Program-made: the position numbers and the translations under genes | Notes under the pieces: model-generated | The model's input: the letters and a program-made list of their open reading frames with translations, nothing else | Databases searched by the model: none | Told to the model about the DNA's origin: nothing | Shown here: positions 12,701 to 24,957 of the stretch, in pieces | Layout of the letters: every line of letters begins with the position of its first letter | How positions within the stretch are numbered: position 1 is the first letter of the stretch | Assembly: GCA_963920705.1 (NCBI GenBank) | Contig: OY987227.1 | Location: 12,813,602 to 12,877,601, forward strand | Source: Odiellus spinosus | Lineage: Eukaryota; Arthropoda; Arachnida; Opiliones; Phalangiidae | DNA length: 64,000 nucleotides | Direction: 5' to 3'

Positions 12701-13439
12701 AAGTTTCAAGTAACCAGCGAAGAAAAGAAGGCAGAGAAAGAAAGAGAAAAGGAGCCCAGGGAAAGGAAAGTTAGATTGGCTTCTGAACAAAACAAGCCGT
12801 AAGTTGGATTCGCGAGAGCATTGAAATTTTCACTTTGGGCAAGCATTTCAATCAAAATACCTTACCTGAATTTTCTCAATTTCTTCTCGTCATCGTGATC
12901 TTGAGGTACAACAGGTAAATTGTTCTCAAAACTGTTTGTGACATTGGTGCTTTTGCTAGGAGCCTCAGTCTTGGCAGCAACCTTTTTTTTCTGCCTCTTT
13001 TTGGCCATTTCCAAAAACTCTAGCGTTTGATAAGCTCTAAAACCAAAAGGGGTTAACTTAGTTTGACCTCTAACTTCTAAGTAATGATAACAAAAACATT
13101 TTTGGAGTCAAACCATTATCAATTATTTTTTCTTGCACTCAAAGATAATAACGAAACCACAACGTACCATAAAATTAAAATTGTAACGAAGATAAAATGA
13201 AGGCGATGAGATTTCCTATCATCAAGATTTCTTGGGAAGTTGGGGGAGGGAGCGGGAAATAAAGACAATAGTTCACCCAAGCCTTGGCGCAAACTTTTCA
13301 AGGAAGAGCATTAATGACGATAAAATTAAACGAAAAACTCAACTTATTAAGTCACGCCGTCCAACTTGAATTAAATTAAATCTAATACTAATTTAAATTA
13401 TACCGAGTACCTTGGCCTTTTAAATATATTCAATGTCAT
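9788..13439 (-). CDS. CECR2-like bromodomain protein (multi-exon)
   Basis: A likely nuclear acetyl-lysine reader. CECR2 (Drosophila dikar) works with ISWI-family remodellers. Coding exons, 5' to 3' on the minus strand: 13411-13439 (tentative start), 12866-13069, 12415-12461, 12258-12349, 12073-12199, 11705-11998, 11442-11647, 9788-11377. All joins keep phase and the sum predicts about 862 aa. The bromodomain spans exons 3 to 6: VKSHDDSGPFLNPV, then LAPGYF, PMDISTIE, and NCEVFNG carrying the acetyl-lysine Asn, then AYTNMAYNIWRVF. After it come basic runs (RRRKKKK) and a long Ser/Asp/Glu-rich tail with a KKRKRRRSRRR patch. The bromodomain block is closest to CECR2, but the N-terminal DDT-like half of vertebrate CECR2 is not seen. 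The 3' end is uncertain, since a possible donor GTACGT lies four codons before the stop. Confidence 0.75.
12073..12461 (-). CDS. Core bromodomain exons
   Basis: Three exons (12415-12461, 12258-12349, 12073-12199) encode helix Z, the ZA loop and helices A and B. Helix Z begins ELEEMYISMINVL. The ZA loop runs from SGPFLNPVEE to IKEPMDIS. The NC(EVF)N motif supplies the conserved Asn. Introns are about 65 and 58 bp with standard borders. The residue usually Trp in the WPF shelf is Gly here (GPF). The domain ends in the next exon with MAYNIWRVFTKSMKKHF. Confidence 0.85.
13411..13439 (-). CDS. Tentative first coding exon of the bromodomain gene
   Basis: An ATG at 13439 opens the short peptide MTLNIFKRP before a donor reading AAG|GTACTC. 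It ends with two bases (AG), which match an acceptor at GTTAG|AGG to restore the frame. An alternative acceptor seven bases further upstream (CTTAG|AAG) would need a different first exon. Inference from phase only. Confidence 0.35.
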
Positions 13440-15082
13440 TGTTCGGAATTCCGTCCGACCGGACTGACGAGCGTCACTCTCTCTTGCAAAACTCACGTAG
13501 ACATCCACAAAGACTATAAAATATTCAATAGACATAGACCGGTTGCCCAAGTTAGAAAAGTGTTTTAAGGATTTTCGACTGTCCGACGGTCTGAGAAATG
13601 AAATGGATAGGAATACCACTAGAATTAAAAGTGGGAGAAGTGATTTTGAGTACAGAGCTGCCCCGTTAGTGGGAAGCTAGTTGCCCGTCTAGTGCTCTAG
13701 CGTCTTTGGACGCGACGTATGAAAAGCTACTTCCGCGGAAACAAGTAGTTACTTTGAAATATGACTAGAGTTATTACTATTGAAGACAGACAGCAAAATC
13801 AAAGTTTGCTAGCTACCTTTAGCAATTGGCCATACAAGCTTATGTTCGTCTCAATCTTAAAACTCTTCATTGTCAGGTCTTACAATTCCTTGTAAATAAC
13901 GTGGACCGTATATATTCGTTATTAATGTATCTTGGAATTATACCCGTGGAATTTTCTATTTGAAAGGTTTTATAAAATGGCGATCGACAAAAGTATGAAG
14001 CTTTTTCTTTAAAGGTTAGGCTTAATTATTTTATGTTTTAAACTTATTTTAATTTATCTAAACTAAAGAAATATATTTTTACGAGTTTTGCACGTACTCA
14101 ATAGTATATTGGTATTTATACATTGGGAGCTTTAACTATTTATAATCATAAGTGTCCGCAAGTTTTTGGCATTGATATTTGGGCGGGCCTTTGCCAAAAC
14201 TTTTGGCCCCAAAGTTTACGCCGAGGCCTACGTATATTTTATAGAAAACGTTGTGCATGCCCGTTCATTTCCCGATTATAAATTAGTTTTAATTTGATTG
14301 TTTAGTTCTTTTAATGATAAGGAAGATATTTTGATATCTTATCTAGTCACCCTCTTATCCATGAAATACGTCTCCAAATACTCTTCCTCTTGGAGGCCCA
14401 TTTTTGGCTTTATGACAATATTTCCTGGATAAGGTTTTTGGTTTTTCTTACCTTGAAGAGAGTTGGATGCTTGGATAAAATAGTATTTCACAAAAGCACG
14501 GTACAATAATTTATTCGCGCTCGAAAAATTTATGGTTATGTTTTAAATTCTGATAGCCAAGTTTGGTTATGTAAATTAGAATAAAGAAGGAGTTGTAATA
14601 AATATGGCAGTGGTATTAAAACGCTTAAATCCTCATTGCTATAAGAGTGAGCAGACAGATGTTTTTCACACGTACACCGCCAATTTGTATAGTCGTATAG
14701 TACGAAGTGCTTTCATATATCCATCATGCATTATTGTTACCTACTTTTGGTGGTTTAAAGGTTTATTGCAGTCATTAGTTTAGAACACCCTATTGTAAGT
14801 ATGCAATGTCAGTAAGTTCAATTAGAATCGGTTTAATACCATTGCTATTTTTTTAACTGTAAAATCAATCCCATGTATAATTTTCAGTTTGGTTAAAAGC
14901 CCACCTATATAAGTGGCTGTCTTTCGCGTTATTGGAATTTCATTGGCAGTTATTGTTTTTTCCAGGATCGTGTGTCTGAGATATTCTAATGCAGACTGAG
15001 GATAGCAATGATGCGTGGTTGTTTGGCAGATATTCGCCCTAATAGGGTGTGAACTCATTATCACAGGGCTGCTAAAGCAACC
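13440..15082. promoter_or_regulatory. Intergenic region between divergent genes
   Basis: About 1.6 kb separates the likely start of the minus-strand bromodomain gene from the start codon of the plus-strand PRR12/QSER1-like gene, so it probably carries the promoters of both. A TATATAAG match lies at 14906-14913. Just before the plus-strand ATG, 'ttatcacag' followed by gg could be a 3' splice site, which would put the true transcription start and a 5' UTR exon further upstream. I cannot assign core elements with confidence. Confidence 0.4.
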
Positions 15083-18000
15083 ATGGATTCAACTCCTTGG
15101 TCTGCTTACAGCCAACATTATTCCCGTTTGGGAGGCCCCGTAAATCCACCAGAAGCGGGGGCTTCTCAGCTTGGGGAGCTGAACTTGCCTTCGCCGCTTG
15201 AAAGACAAGAATCAGCTTCGGGTTACGGTGAAGCCGGCCCTTCAACCCACCCTCTCTTCCTCTCAAATCAGCGGGGCTTAAACCCTTCCCAGAATGCCGC
15301 TCATCAAGAATCATCATTCAACGCCATGAACTTACTCTCACCAAACTACGAGTCCTCTTTGCTAACATCTTCTTTTCAACATTCTTCTAAAAGTCACTTC
15401 GCGGGAATATCCTCTTCGTCTTCTCATGGCGGTAACTTTTACAATAAAGACGATGCAGCTGATCTTAGAGGTGGATTTAGCCATAGAAGCATCAGTGCAG
15501 ACTCTGGCCAAGAACCAAATTTGGCTAGTACTTCTCTTGCATCAACGTCAATTTTTGACTCTCATATTGTCTCTTCCGCTTCGAGTTCATGGCGGTCCTC
15601 GTCAATGTTACCATCGAGCTGTGGACCTTTTGGCATACTTCCTCACGAAGCGGTAATGCAAAATGGTGACAAGTTTTCACAACAGCAGCAAAATCAAACT
15701 GGTCATTCTACATTTGGAGAATCTGATACTAGTAGACCATATTCCAGCATCTTGCCTTCTCCATCGCGACCACCCTCAAATTTTGGAGAGCAAAACTCTG
15801 TACCTCACACTGCCTCGCTCTCGACTCACGGCGAATCCCAATACTTCAATACGATTAATGACAGTTTCTATTCCTGTAATAAAACTGGCAATACTGGTTT
15901 TACTCCGTACAGAAGTACCATGAGTCCTAATAGTTCTACACCCTCTTCAGTCTCGCAACACGGTTTCCCTCACTCCAGCTACTCTGCGGATAAAGAAAAA
16001 TCTTTAGCTAATACTTCGAACATTGAAGCTTTTTCTCCAAATCCGGGAGTTATTGTGAATCACGTTCAGAATGGCCAGTCATCTTCAACTTCTTCGGTTT
16101 CTTCTAGACCAGGAGCAACTGGAACTCCAGGAAGCTCAGTTTGTCAGAATAGTCCCAATCCGTCTCAACACCAAGCCTCCCCTCACATGCCTGGGTACAA
16201 TCCGATACAGAACTATCCTTACCCATCACCCTCTTCGCAAACTAGCATGTCACCCTCAGTCATGCAGTCGCCTCAACACCAGCAGCAGGATTCCAGAGGC
16301 ATTACTATGAATCAAAAATATATAGGCTCAAACCAGCCTTCTCCTTCTGTTCATCACTCGCCTTACCCCTCAATGGGTACGCCAGCCTCCGCATCAACGC
16401 CCGTTCATATCACTCCACCATCTTCCATCGGTCAGGCTTACTGCCCGATGAATATGTCTGAAAATAGCCCCAGGGCCATTGGGTGCACCTCCGTAATTAC
16501 GAATCCGGGTTCCAGTGCCAACTACTCGTCTGTCCAAAATTTATCGCCTAAAGACATCAATTTATCTTCTCAACATTCTCTGCCATCGGATCCCCTTCAA
16601 CTCAATAACGCGCATTACATTCCTCATGTTGAAAGTGCTGAAGAAAACTGTATGACTGGAATGGTTGGATCTAGCTTGGAGAAATCTATGTTGAGGCCAG
16701 GTTCCGGGCTTTCGGCTATTAATGCTATGGTAGAAAAGCACCATGACCCTCATATTCCGAGTTCCAACGACGGGATGGGAAGAATGATGCCTTTATCAAA
16801 ATCTCAACTTGAAATGAATCCCATGTACAATAGTCACGAAATGGCGATGCTTTCTGATTTTGATGAAATGGGCATGCCTGGATCCAAAAGTGGCATGATG
16901 GGTGGTAGAGCGCAGTCCCAATCTCTAAATCCAGATACGGGACTTCATCCAGCTATGGCCGATTATCAGACGATACCCCCCGCTAGAAAGAGGGGTCGTG
17001 GTAGACCCAGAGGCTCGGTAAATAAGAGAGGAAGAAGAGGTAAAAGAGGAAGGAGAGGCGGTGGTCAGTTTCCCTTCGAAGGAGATCGATATTTACCAGA
17101 CGAGTCTCATGAAGGTTCCAACATGGCTTGCGGGCCCATGACCCCCTCCATGCATATGAATCCGGCTATGGAACCCGGTGAAATGAATCCGGGGTCCATG
17201 AGGAACCAATACTCTTCTAGACTACAAGTAAGCAGAGCTCCTCATAACAGGGTTTTTACTTCAAGAAAGGAAATGGCCAACTATAATATGGCGAGTGAGA
17301 TGAAACCGGACATTCGTAACATTCCTCCCCAGCCAAGTAGCTCGTACATGGCCATGCATCAACAACCTAGCGATTACCCGCCCAATTCGAGCTTAGATGA
17401 TGCTAAAGTTTTCAATTTCGAAGATAACCCAACCAACGTCTTAACTCCATTCTCAAAGTTTATGAGCGAAGCTAGAGGGGAAGCTTCGACGAGTAATATA
17501 GGGATTCACCCTCCGTCTTCAATGACTACCAACCCGTTGATGATGCCTAATTGCTTGACAAATGAGAAATGTCCGCCCAACCAGTATCTGGGTATTAAAA
17601 CAGAAGTTGACACCTTATCGCTTCTATCGTCGGATCTCGAAGGGGCCGAACAACATCAATCTCTAAAATCAAAGAATTATATGAGCACAATCGAAGACGA
17701 CCTGGGTTTTTTAGCGGAACTACCACCCATTGAGCCTCAACCCTCGGTTTCTGACCCTTCTGGCAGCAAATCTGGCTCTAAAGATCCGGGTGGTTTTTTA
17801 CAGAGTTTTTTAAGTTTCATTGAGGGTAGCGCCGAACCTGTGGCTAATACTGGTCCAACTACGCCATACGAAGTTCCGTCCAGTGAAAGCCCCAGAGGTT
17901 CGGTCCGCGGGCGACGTGGGAGGGGTGCTCGCGGAAGAAGTTGCGGTCGACGAAGAGGAATGGCAGCTTTAGCCAGGCATTCTTTGGACCAAAGGCCCCC

Positions 18001-18767
18001 CTTTGACTGGAACAGTCAGGATGACCTTTACGCTTGTCCCAAGATAAATAACAACCTTCTGCCACCACCTATAAATTTAAAGAATCACGCCGACTACACT
18101 CCTTGCTCCATTAAAAAACGAGCGCTTGAAGCTGAATTATCTCAGTTGGGTGGTGAAGAAAATAATGAAAAAGATTCGATGGTCCCAAACCCTGAGGCCC
18201 CCTCGTTCTCATCCGACGATGAGGACAATACATCGGGGGGGATCGCAGACTCCGTCGCTTTTGTAATCAGAAGATTATCCGAAGATGAACCTCCCTCTTC
18301 TAGGGTTAATCGCAATCCTAAATCCGGGAAGAACCCGAAGAATCGATTAAAACAATACCAACCACCACTGCAACCTGAGAAAAAGTTGGGTGGAGAGACC
18401 AAAAAAATAATCAAAGTTTTACCAAACAAATTTAAATCGGTCCTGAATGGAAATACAGAAAACACCAATGGTGCGCCAATTACCAATAGAAAACGTTTAG
18501 CCGTAACTACGTATCGAAAAAGAGGCCGCAAGCCAAAAACGTCCTTAGCTACTATATCTACCGACTCAAATTCTATGATAACAAAAATTACTTTGAAACC
18601 AAAAATACCAGTTTACGAAGCCGCAGCTGCCCAAGATGATTTTGAAGAAACTGGTGTTGACTCTTATGACTTTGTATCCTCTGGAATGATGAGTCCTAGG
18701 AGAACGACCTCCATGAGGAGATGTAAAGCTGAAATGATGAAAAAACGAGAAGAGAAACTAGAGAAAA
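15083..18767 (+). CDS. Large first coding exon of the PRR12/QSER1-like gene
   Basis: A single 3685-bp exon encodes about 1228 residues. The open frame runs on to a stop at 18790, but a donor AAAA|GTAAAA at 18768 plus an acceptor TCTAG at 18839 joins in frame to a Lys/Glu-rich exon, so the last few in-frame codons are intronic. The exon includes poly-Gln patches, many NPxM- and SPxPS-type repeats, the AT-hooks, and a hydrophobic motif FLQSFLSFIEG near residue 903. Confidence 0.85.
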
Positions 18768-21700
18768 GTAAAAAAATAAAAATAAACTAGACAATTCCAC
18801 CATGATCAAAACTAAGAACGCTGTTGTTTTCCAATCTAGAAAAACAATCCAAAGAGGAAAAGAAAGAGCCTCAACCCATTGATGAACTAGGATCATCCGC
18901 TGATGAAATTGACGCAGCTGAAGAATCTGATTCTGATCCGGCTTGGACGCCTAGCAAAGTAGGCACCCTAAATGATGTGAAGATCTTTTTTATTTTATTA
19001 TTTCTTTCATTTCTCACTTTTTTTCGGTGTTTTTTATTGAAATCTTTCTGTAAAACCTAATTAAGTATTTAATCTTCAGCCCCCGGAAGCTTCTAAAAAT
19101 CAGATAGCCGCTGGAGTAAAACCAATCCCCGGAGAAAAGGGGAAAAAGAAAAAGCGCCTGAGTGTCATAAGTTTGCCACAGAAACTTTCTCTAAAGTTTA
19201 CCGCTTCTAAACCCGTCAATGGAGAAATTGGAAACAATAACAACAACTTGGTCCCTGGAGTTATTCATCTCTTGAAAGAAGGCAGAGTTTACACCAGGGT
19301 TAAAGAGTCTCCTTTGCGAGAAATACAAAATGAAAGCTCCGAATCAGCCTTGCCTCCTGTTAAAGATCCCGGAAAAGATCCAGATGTGGATGAAGAAAAT
19401 AAATTTGAAGAAAATAGCGAAGATGATAGTGGAAACGATAGCGATAGTAGTAGCGGGAGTAGCTTCAAAGACGAGACTGGTTCCGGACGTTTGATTGATG
19501 ATAAAAATGATGTCTTAGAAGGGTTTTTTCGGGTAAGTTTGTAAAAGCACTCGCTGCCAATATAGATGCAGTTCTTTGAACATAATAAATACCTTTCAGA
19601 CTGGTGATTTTCTAATCGCCAAAAATGACGTAGAAATATCTGGCGCTCCTCTCTGGCAGATTGAAGGGAAATCTTTGTTGCAAAGATACGACACTTTCGA
19701 GAAAGATGGTCGAATCTTGTACCGAAATGCCTCTACTGTAAGAAACGTTGAACGATTGTTTTATTACTTAATTTTTACTTAATCATTGTATCGATGTTTT
19801 TTTTTTTTTTTTTTTTTTTTCGCTTTTGATTGGAATGCACGAATGTTTCTTAATAAAATTAATATAATTTGAGATACTAATAATAGTCTTTTTAATAATA
19901 TTTCCTCTTTCTCCGTCTTTCTCGAATATATCTATAGTACTCAGCTTGGAACCCTTCTTTAAAGAACAAGTACTTGGGAGTTACTGTTAGACTTTTATAC
20001 GCTAGTCGAGCCTACACAATAGCCGAGTATCTAGGTCTCTCTTCTACTGATATTCCCGAAATGTAAGAATTTAGCTGTAGTAGTAGATGAGAAACCAAAA
20101 CTCAACCTTAACTGTCTCGTGTCCTTCGTAGGAAAGGAGAAAAGGAGGAGAACTTGGACATTCATCCTCAAAGAGAAAATTTTGAGGTCTTCTTGCAAAC
20201 TTTGATCAGCCAGGTCCTTGACCCAAACTTTATTGCCGAGATTGTGAAAGAAAATGGTGCGATCGATTACTCTCTGTATAATATTTTGTACCATTGTTAA
20301 TATTTATCTCTAATCCTTTCTTAGACGAATACTTTCTCTCGCATCTGAAAGGAATGGAGGATGAGACTAACGAAAAGAAAATGACACTTTTAGATCCCGC
20401 CGCTCACTCTAAGATCAAAGATTGCGCTGATTCTCTGCCTTGCGTCAACATTGTCAGTCTCATGTTCGATGAAACTGATGAAGATCGTGAAAAGAAACTT
20501 TGCCTTGTAGATAACTCTTGGATAACTCTTAATATCTCGAAAAGACCCGGATCTAAAGATATTCTTTTCCATTTTAGTTGTGCGACAAAGATTCTACGGC
20601 TCAACATAATCTTCATTTCCACGGGCAATGTTACGACCCCGTGACCCTCTGTAACAAAGGACCACCTCCTTTAGAGCAGCCCGATAAAACTAGTTTTTTC
20701 TTGTGCTCTGATTGCAGTCAGGCGGTAGTTTTGTATCATCGATTACATCACCATAAGTACAACTTCTTTCTTCAGTGTCATTCGAGGGTGAGTCCACTGA
20801 GCCGACAAAGTAAGAACTCAAATGTAACTTAATTTTCCTGAATATCGCTGATAGGTAGCCAAGGAACGGTCAGAAGGTGCCATTAAACAATCTCACATTA
20901 TTTTGGAGCAATGTCTACAAGACACTCAATGGGTTAATGAGGTAAGGGACTCTTCTCTCTACAATAGTTAATTCAAAGTTAATACTGCTTTCGGTGAATA
21001 AAGTTCTGTTGTTAGTATGATAATCAATGAATCAATGGAAAGTTGTTCTTTCCATTTAATAATAAATAATGCCCGGGTATAGTGGTAGAACTGATGAAGG
21101 TGGCCAATTTAAAATTCAAAAACTTAGTTTATAAAAAACTTTTATCAAAATTTAATTATTATTTAACTCCTGAAAGTAAGTGAAAAAATAGTACTTAACC
21201 CAAATTTAGCTTTACAAATGGAATTAAATCCATATTTGGTTACAGAAATAGAATTGTCAAATTTTAGCTTCTTAATGTTAAACCAAAAATTGTATTTAGA
21301 GTAGAATAAATGTTGCCCTTTTAGTTGGATCTAGTCTTTAGACCAAATTTTTCTATTTAAAAGGAATTTAGGCCAAATTTAATTCCTCAAAGGGAGAACG
21401 CAACCTAACAAGTGATTTTTAATCTATTCCTTATTGTTTAAATATGCCTAATCCATTAATAAAAAAAAAATTTAAACAAATATTAAACTAGAAATTTTAA
21501 AACTTACCCCGAAAATAGGCTTAACTGGATTCATGGAGATCCTGATTTCCTTATAAGGCCTAGCAGACAGTTAGCAAAGGCCCGTCGTTAAGGCGAGATC
21601 TCCACGAGACTTCCAATAACGTTCTATTGGTCGCCAGCCCTTATACCCGAGGAAATCAGGATCTCCATGAATCCAGCTAAGCCTATTTTCTGGGTAAGTT

Positions 21701-22148
21701 TTAAATTGATTTCTAGTTTAATATTTGTTTGTAAATTTTTTACTGATGGATTAGGCAAATTAAAACGAGAAGGAATCGATTAAAATTTAAAAATCACTTG
21801 TTGTTAGGTTGCATTCTCCCTTTTAATGGAATTTAAAGCCAATTTAGCTATTTCAATTTAATTTAGACTGAATTTAACTCAATATTTTCCTCGAAATTGT
21901 CTTAAGATCTTGAATCTCAAATTTATTTGTTGAAAACTCTATAAATAATTTTGACATTCTCAGATACCATAAATAGTTTTTAAGTCAAAGTTAGAAACTG
22001 CGTGAAAGTGAACAATTTAATAATTAACGAAAGAAAAACCCATTGAGGTTTCTACGTTTGCTATCCGTACAATAAGTACAATGGCTTTTGCTTTCAGATG
22101 TTCTCTGAAATGCAAGAATTGTGGAGCGCTTGCGAAAAGCCGAGATGA
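15083..22148 (+). CDS. PRR12/QSER1-like AT-hook protein with C-terminal DUF4211-type domain
   Basis: Ten coding exons: 15083-18767, 18840-18958, 19080-19532, 19600-19737, 19938-20062, 20132-20256, 20325-20506, 20578-20787, 20855-20941, 22098-22148. Phases agree at every join and predict 1724 aa. The start ATG has a good context (caaccATGG). Residues 1-620 are low-complexity Ser/Pro/Asn/Gln/Met-rich. AT-hook cores lie near residue 635 (RKRGRGRPRG), in an RG-rich patch near 940, and near 1144 (YRKRGRKPKTS). Residues about 1420-1724 form the conserved C-terminal block: LWQIEGKSLLQRY, then YSAWNP, then LGVTVRLLY, and a Cys/His-rich part including LCSDC and HRLHHHKY. Vertebrate relatives are chromatin proteins (QSER1 counters promoter DNA methylation; PRR12 is nuclear). 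Nuclear chromatin function is inferred from this family. Confidence 0.85.
19600..22148 (+). CDS. DUF4211-type C-terminal domain exons
   Basis: Seven small exons encode the only strongly structured part. The intron at 20507-20577 is just 71 bp, and reading through it gives a misleading longer open frame. Between the last two exons lies an intron of about 1.15 kb that hosts a MITE. The final exon encodes MFSEMQELWSACEKPR and the stop. The pattern of conserved aromatic and Cys/His positions is what supports the PRR12/QSER1 assignment. Confidence 0.75.
21391..21821. mobile_element. MITE, AGGGAG termini, subfamily with GGCTTAGCTGG core (intronic)
   Basis: The left end AGGGAGAACGCAACCTAACA is mirrored by the right end, which reads AGGGAGAATGCAACCTAACA in reverse complement. 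Inner arms carry 'ataggcttaactggattcat' and its partner 'atgaatccagctaagcctat'. The left flank is TCAA; TTAA follows the right end after one extra T. It is inserted in the last intron of the PRR12/QSER1-like gene. A second copy with the same core is at 36272-36630. Confidence 0.85.
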
Positions 22149-22907
22149 CAGGGAGAGAATTGAACATCTTTTATCACGCGGGAGTTTTATTTTTTAAGAT
22201 TTTGAGCGAAAGAAATTGTGAAAACATTTACGATTGAAAGGGGGAATGTTGGTAGGAAACAAATCTATAAAAAAATGATATATAAGGATGATAGACTGGT
22301 GGTTTTTATCTTCGGAAAAATACCTAAACGGTACCAAAAACTAGAAAAATCAAACCAGTATAGACGAATTTCTAAAATAGTACTACAAAATATACAAGAT
22401 GAAGAACAATTAAAAAAAAAAAAAAAAAAATACGAGGATAAAACAGAAAAACTATAAAGTATTTATTTCAGCTCTTCAGTGATGGTGTGTGTTTCTCACT
22501 GTCGTTTGTTCTCATTCAATTTCTTGGTGACTAAAAACATACTGGTATTTGAAAAAATAGCAGTTTTATATAAAAGAAATCATCAAGCAGGTTATAAAAT
22601 ACTGTGCGAAAAACCAAACACGCGCGGGAGCAAAATGTTTAAAAAAAATTGGCATTTTTTTATACGCAGTAATTACACATTTTTCATTTTCTCTCCCGTT
22701 TTAAATTTTCATTGTTCATCCCAGCACTTTGTTTACGTCACATTATTCGTAGCGGGACTGTATGTGGAATGACTCGGTTGAAACTTGAAAGTGATCACAT
22801 TCGTTTACCAATTTTTTAAACAATTTTAGCGAGAGACCAATTTTAAATTTTAAATTATAAAAAAATTATTTATTTTACCTTTATTATTATAATTTAAAAC
22901 AAGAAAG
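22149..22907. other. Possible 3' UTR and intergenic start
   Basis: Sequence directly after the plus-strand stop codon. It includes an A18 run near 22412-22429. Short open frames here are compositionally ordinary and match nothing I recognise. A clear AATAAA is not close to the stop (one is at 23407-23412), so the transcript end cannot be placed. Confidence 0.35.
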
Positions 22908-23163
22908 GATAGAAGTTACACTGGGAATTATTAACTTTCAAATATGGGGCGTAGATCATCAATTAATGCAGCGTAAATTTTAGCAAATATCTCGATTGTC
23001 TTTAATTCTAGTTGGGATGCTAGGGGGACCAATCATGAGAAAACCGGTGATGCAGTTGCTAGTTTAAATATGACAGCTAGTAATACAAAAGTACACGTCA
23101 TTTTTGTTAAAATCATGTTATATTGGGGTGCATAAGAATTCCCAGTGTAACTTCTATTCTATC
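22908..23163. mobile_element. Inverted-repeat element, about 256 bp
   Basis: The left arm gatagaagttacactgggaa (from 22908) is repeated in reverse complement at 23137-23163 as ttcccagtgtaacttctat followed by tctatc. Arms are about 22 bp and near-identical. The interior is non-coding. Termini differ from the AGGG/TTAA family, so this is another MITE type. Confidence 0.7.
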
Positions 23164-23498
23164 TCTTTTAAATGGAGTATTGCCTCCTCACCATGTATTG
23201 TTTCCTAATATAACACCTGATTTTAGACGTAGTGGCAGGAATGACAATTTATACCATCCCCCTTGGGCCAGAGCTTTATGCTCCCTTTAATCCCTAGTAA
23301 GGTCCGTTTAATGTGGTATGGGTTATTTGAAAAGATTCCCGCTAATAATTTTTTGACTTTTTATTTAAATTAAAAAAATTATTTAGTTGCGGGTAACAAA
23401 GTTTTAAATAAAGCTTGCGTATCAATTGAAGAAGAGCATACATTTTGCTGAGATAAAACCAGTGCTTGATAACTTTGGTTACAAAGAGTTTTCCCCAA

Positions 23499-23538
<40 letters not shown>

Positions 23539-24307
23539 GTAAACGAATATCAGTTTGAAAAAATTAAAAAAAAAATATATATTTATGTTGAACTCATTTT
23601 TACCCTTTTTTTATCCTTTTTATTTTTTGAAGAAAAAAAACGTTACCTCAGGTATTGGAAGTAAATTTTTTTGGGGTCAAATCTGGGCTATATTGTTTAA
23701 GAATTAAAACGAATGAAAAAATGCTCTAATTAGTAATAGCAGCCCCTTTCACTCTTTTGAAGAAGAAGAAAAAAAAATCAGGTTGAAACGATACAGAAAT
23801 TTAGTCTAAATAGAATTAAATTTAAGAATATCTTGAGTTTTTTGACTATAAATAAAATATAAGGAGAAAAAGCGGTATTATAAATAAAAAATATACAAAA
23901 GAAGTTAAACATAAATTGTGTAATTGTAAAAAAAAAATGATTATGGTGTAGCGGGTTATTAGAAAACAAAAAAACATTTTGTAAAAGAAGATAATAACAA
24001 AAATTGTTCGCTCGTTCCCCTTCACGATTGATTCATTGAGAATATCACAAATTAAATTTCTTATAAGATTAAGAAATATCCCCTCTCTCTCCCTTTTCCC
24101 ATAAATATATATTAATTACCTAACCTACAATGGGGTTTAAAAGTTTATTTTGTGGTTGTGTAGAATTTTTTTTAAAAAAAATTATAATTAGATCTATAGT
24201 TTCGTGTACAGTTAACGCAGTAAATTATTTATCAGCTAAGAATTTTAACAAAACTTGTTAAAGGGTTATATAAAAAAAGTATGATATTATAGTAATTTAA
24301 CATCAAT
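23164..24307. other. Intergenic, no gene
   Basis: AT-rich DNA with a run of about 31 A at 23504-23534. No open frame with recognisable homology on either strand. Confidence 0.5.
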
Positions 24308-24419
24308 AGGAAGATTGCGCAAGTGCTATCTGTGTTAATCAAATAAAAGATGAAAAGAAATGGTAGGTGCCTTGCATTTGAAACAAAAGCAAGAAACTAA
24401 CGTAATGCGCAACCTTCCT
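24308..24419. mobile_element. Very short inverted-repeat element, 112 bp
   Basis: The end AGGAAGATTGCGCA is matched by AGGAAGGTTGCGCA in reverse complement. The flanks look like an imperfect direct duplication: ttaacatcaat on the left and ttaacattaat on the right. It has no coding capacity. Confidence 0.55.
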
Positions 24420-24470
24420 TTAACATTAATATCGTGAGTTTATAGTTACACCAGTGTTAATATTTACAGT

Positions 24471-24718
24471 GATGGGAAGTTTCCACTCTCTCTTCATCAG
24501 AATCTGTTAGTGTACGTTCCCTTTTCGTCATTGACTTTGTATAAAGGGGAAAGAAAGGTTGTCTTCTAGTGAGAAAAATGGACAACAGTGCCTAATAGTA
24601 GAATACTGTTAATCGAACTTAGGTAATTTAAAGGCACTCGGGTGTTAACCCCCATTTTGAAACCAGGGAAACCTTTTATTGTTTTCTGAAAAGAGAGAGA
24701 GTAGAAACCTCTCATCCC
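24471..24718. mobile_element. Inverted-repeat element, about 248 bp
   Basis: Left arm gatgggaagtttccactctc continuing tcttcatcaga; right arm in reverse complement gggatgagaggtttctactc continuing tctctcttttcaga. Both flanks include 'ttaca', a possible short target duplication. The interior is non-coding. Confidence 0.6.
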
Positions 24719-24957
24719 TAGTTACACCGCCCGTAAGTCTGTCTTGTATCATACTTACGGAATGTTTATATAAACTAACGATAACCACAATACCTTTTTT
24801 CACTCGATGTTAGAATTTTAATCGGTTTTCGTCTTACTTCATCTACAAAAAAAAAAAAAAAAAGAAAGAATTTACAATTTTAAATAATGCTCCCTGATTT
24901 TTGCGCTTCAATATTTTTAGTTTCAAAATTTTTGGTCGTAATATTATCAGTAGGTGC

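Noticed and set aside
13119..13301. Minus-strand 60-aa frame upstream of the bromodomain gene as an N-terminal exon
   Set aside because: No suitable donor or phase link to the next exon and no similarity to CECR2; the 29-bp exon at 13411-13439 fits better.
18768..18790. Stop codon at 18788-18790 as the end of the PRR12/QSER1-like protein
   Set aside because: A donor at 18768 and an in-phase acceptor at 18839 connect to further conserved exons, and the frame stays consistent to a final stop at 22146-22148.
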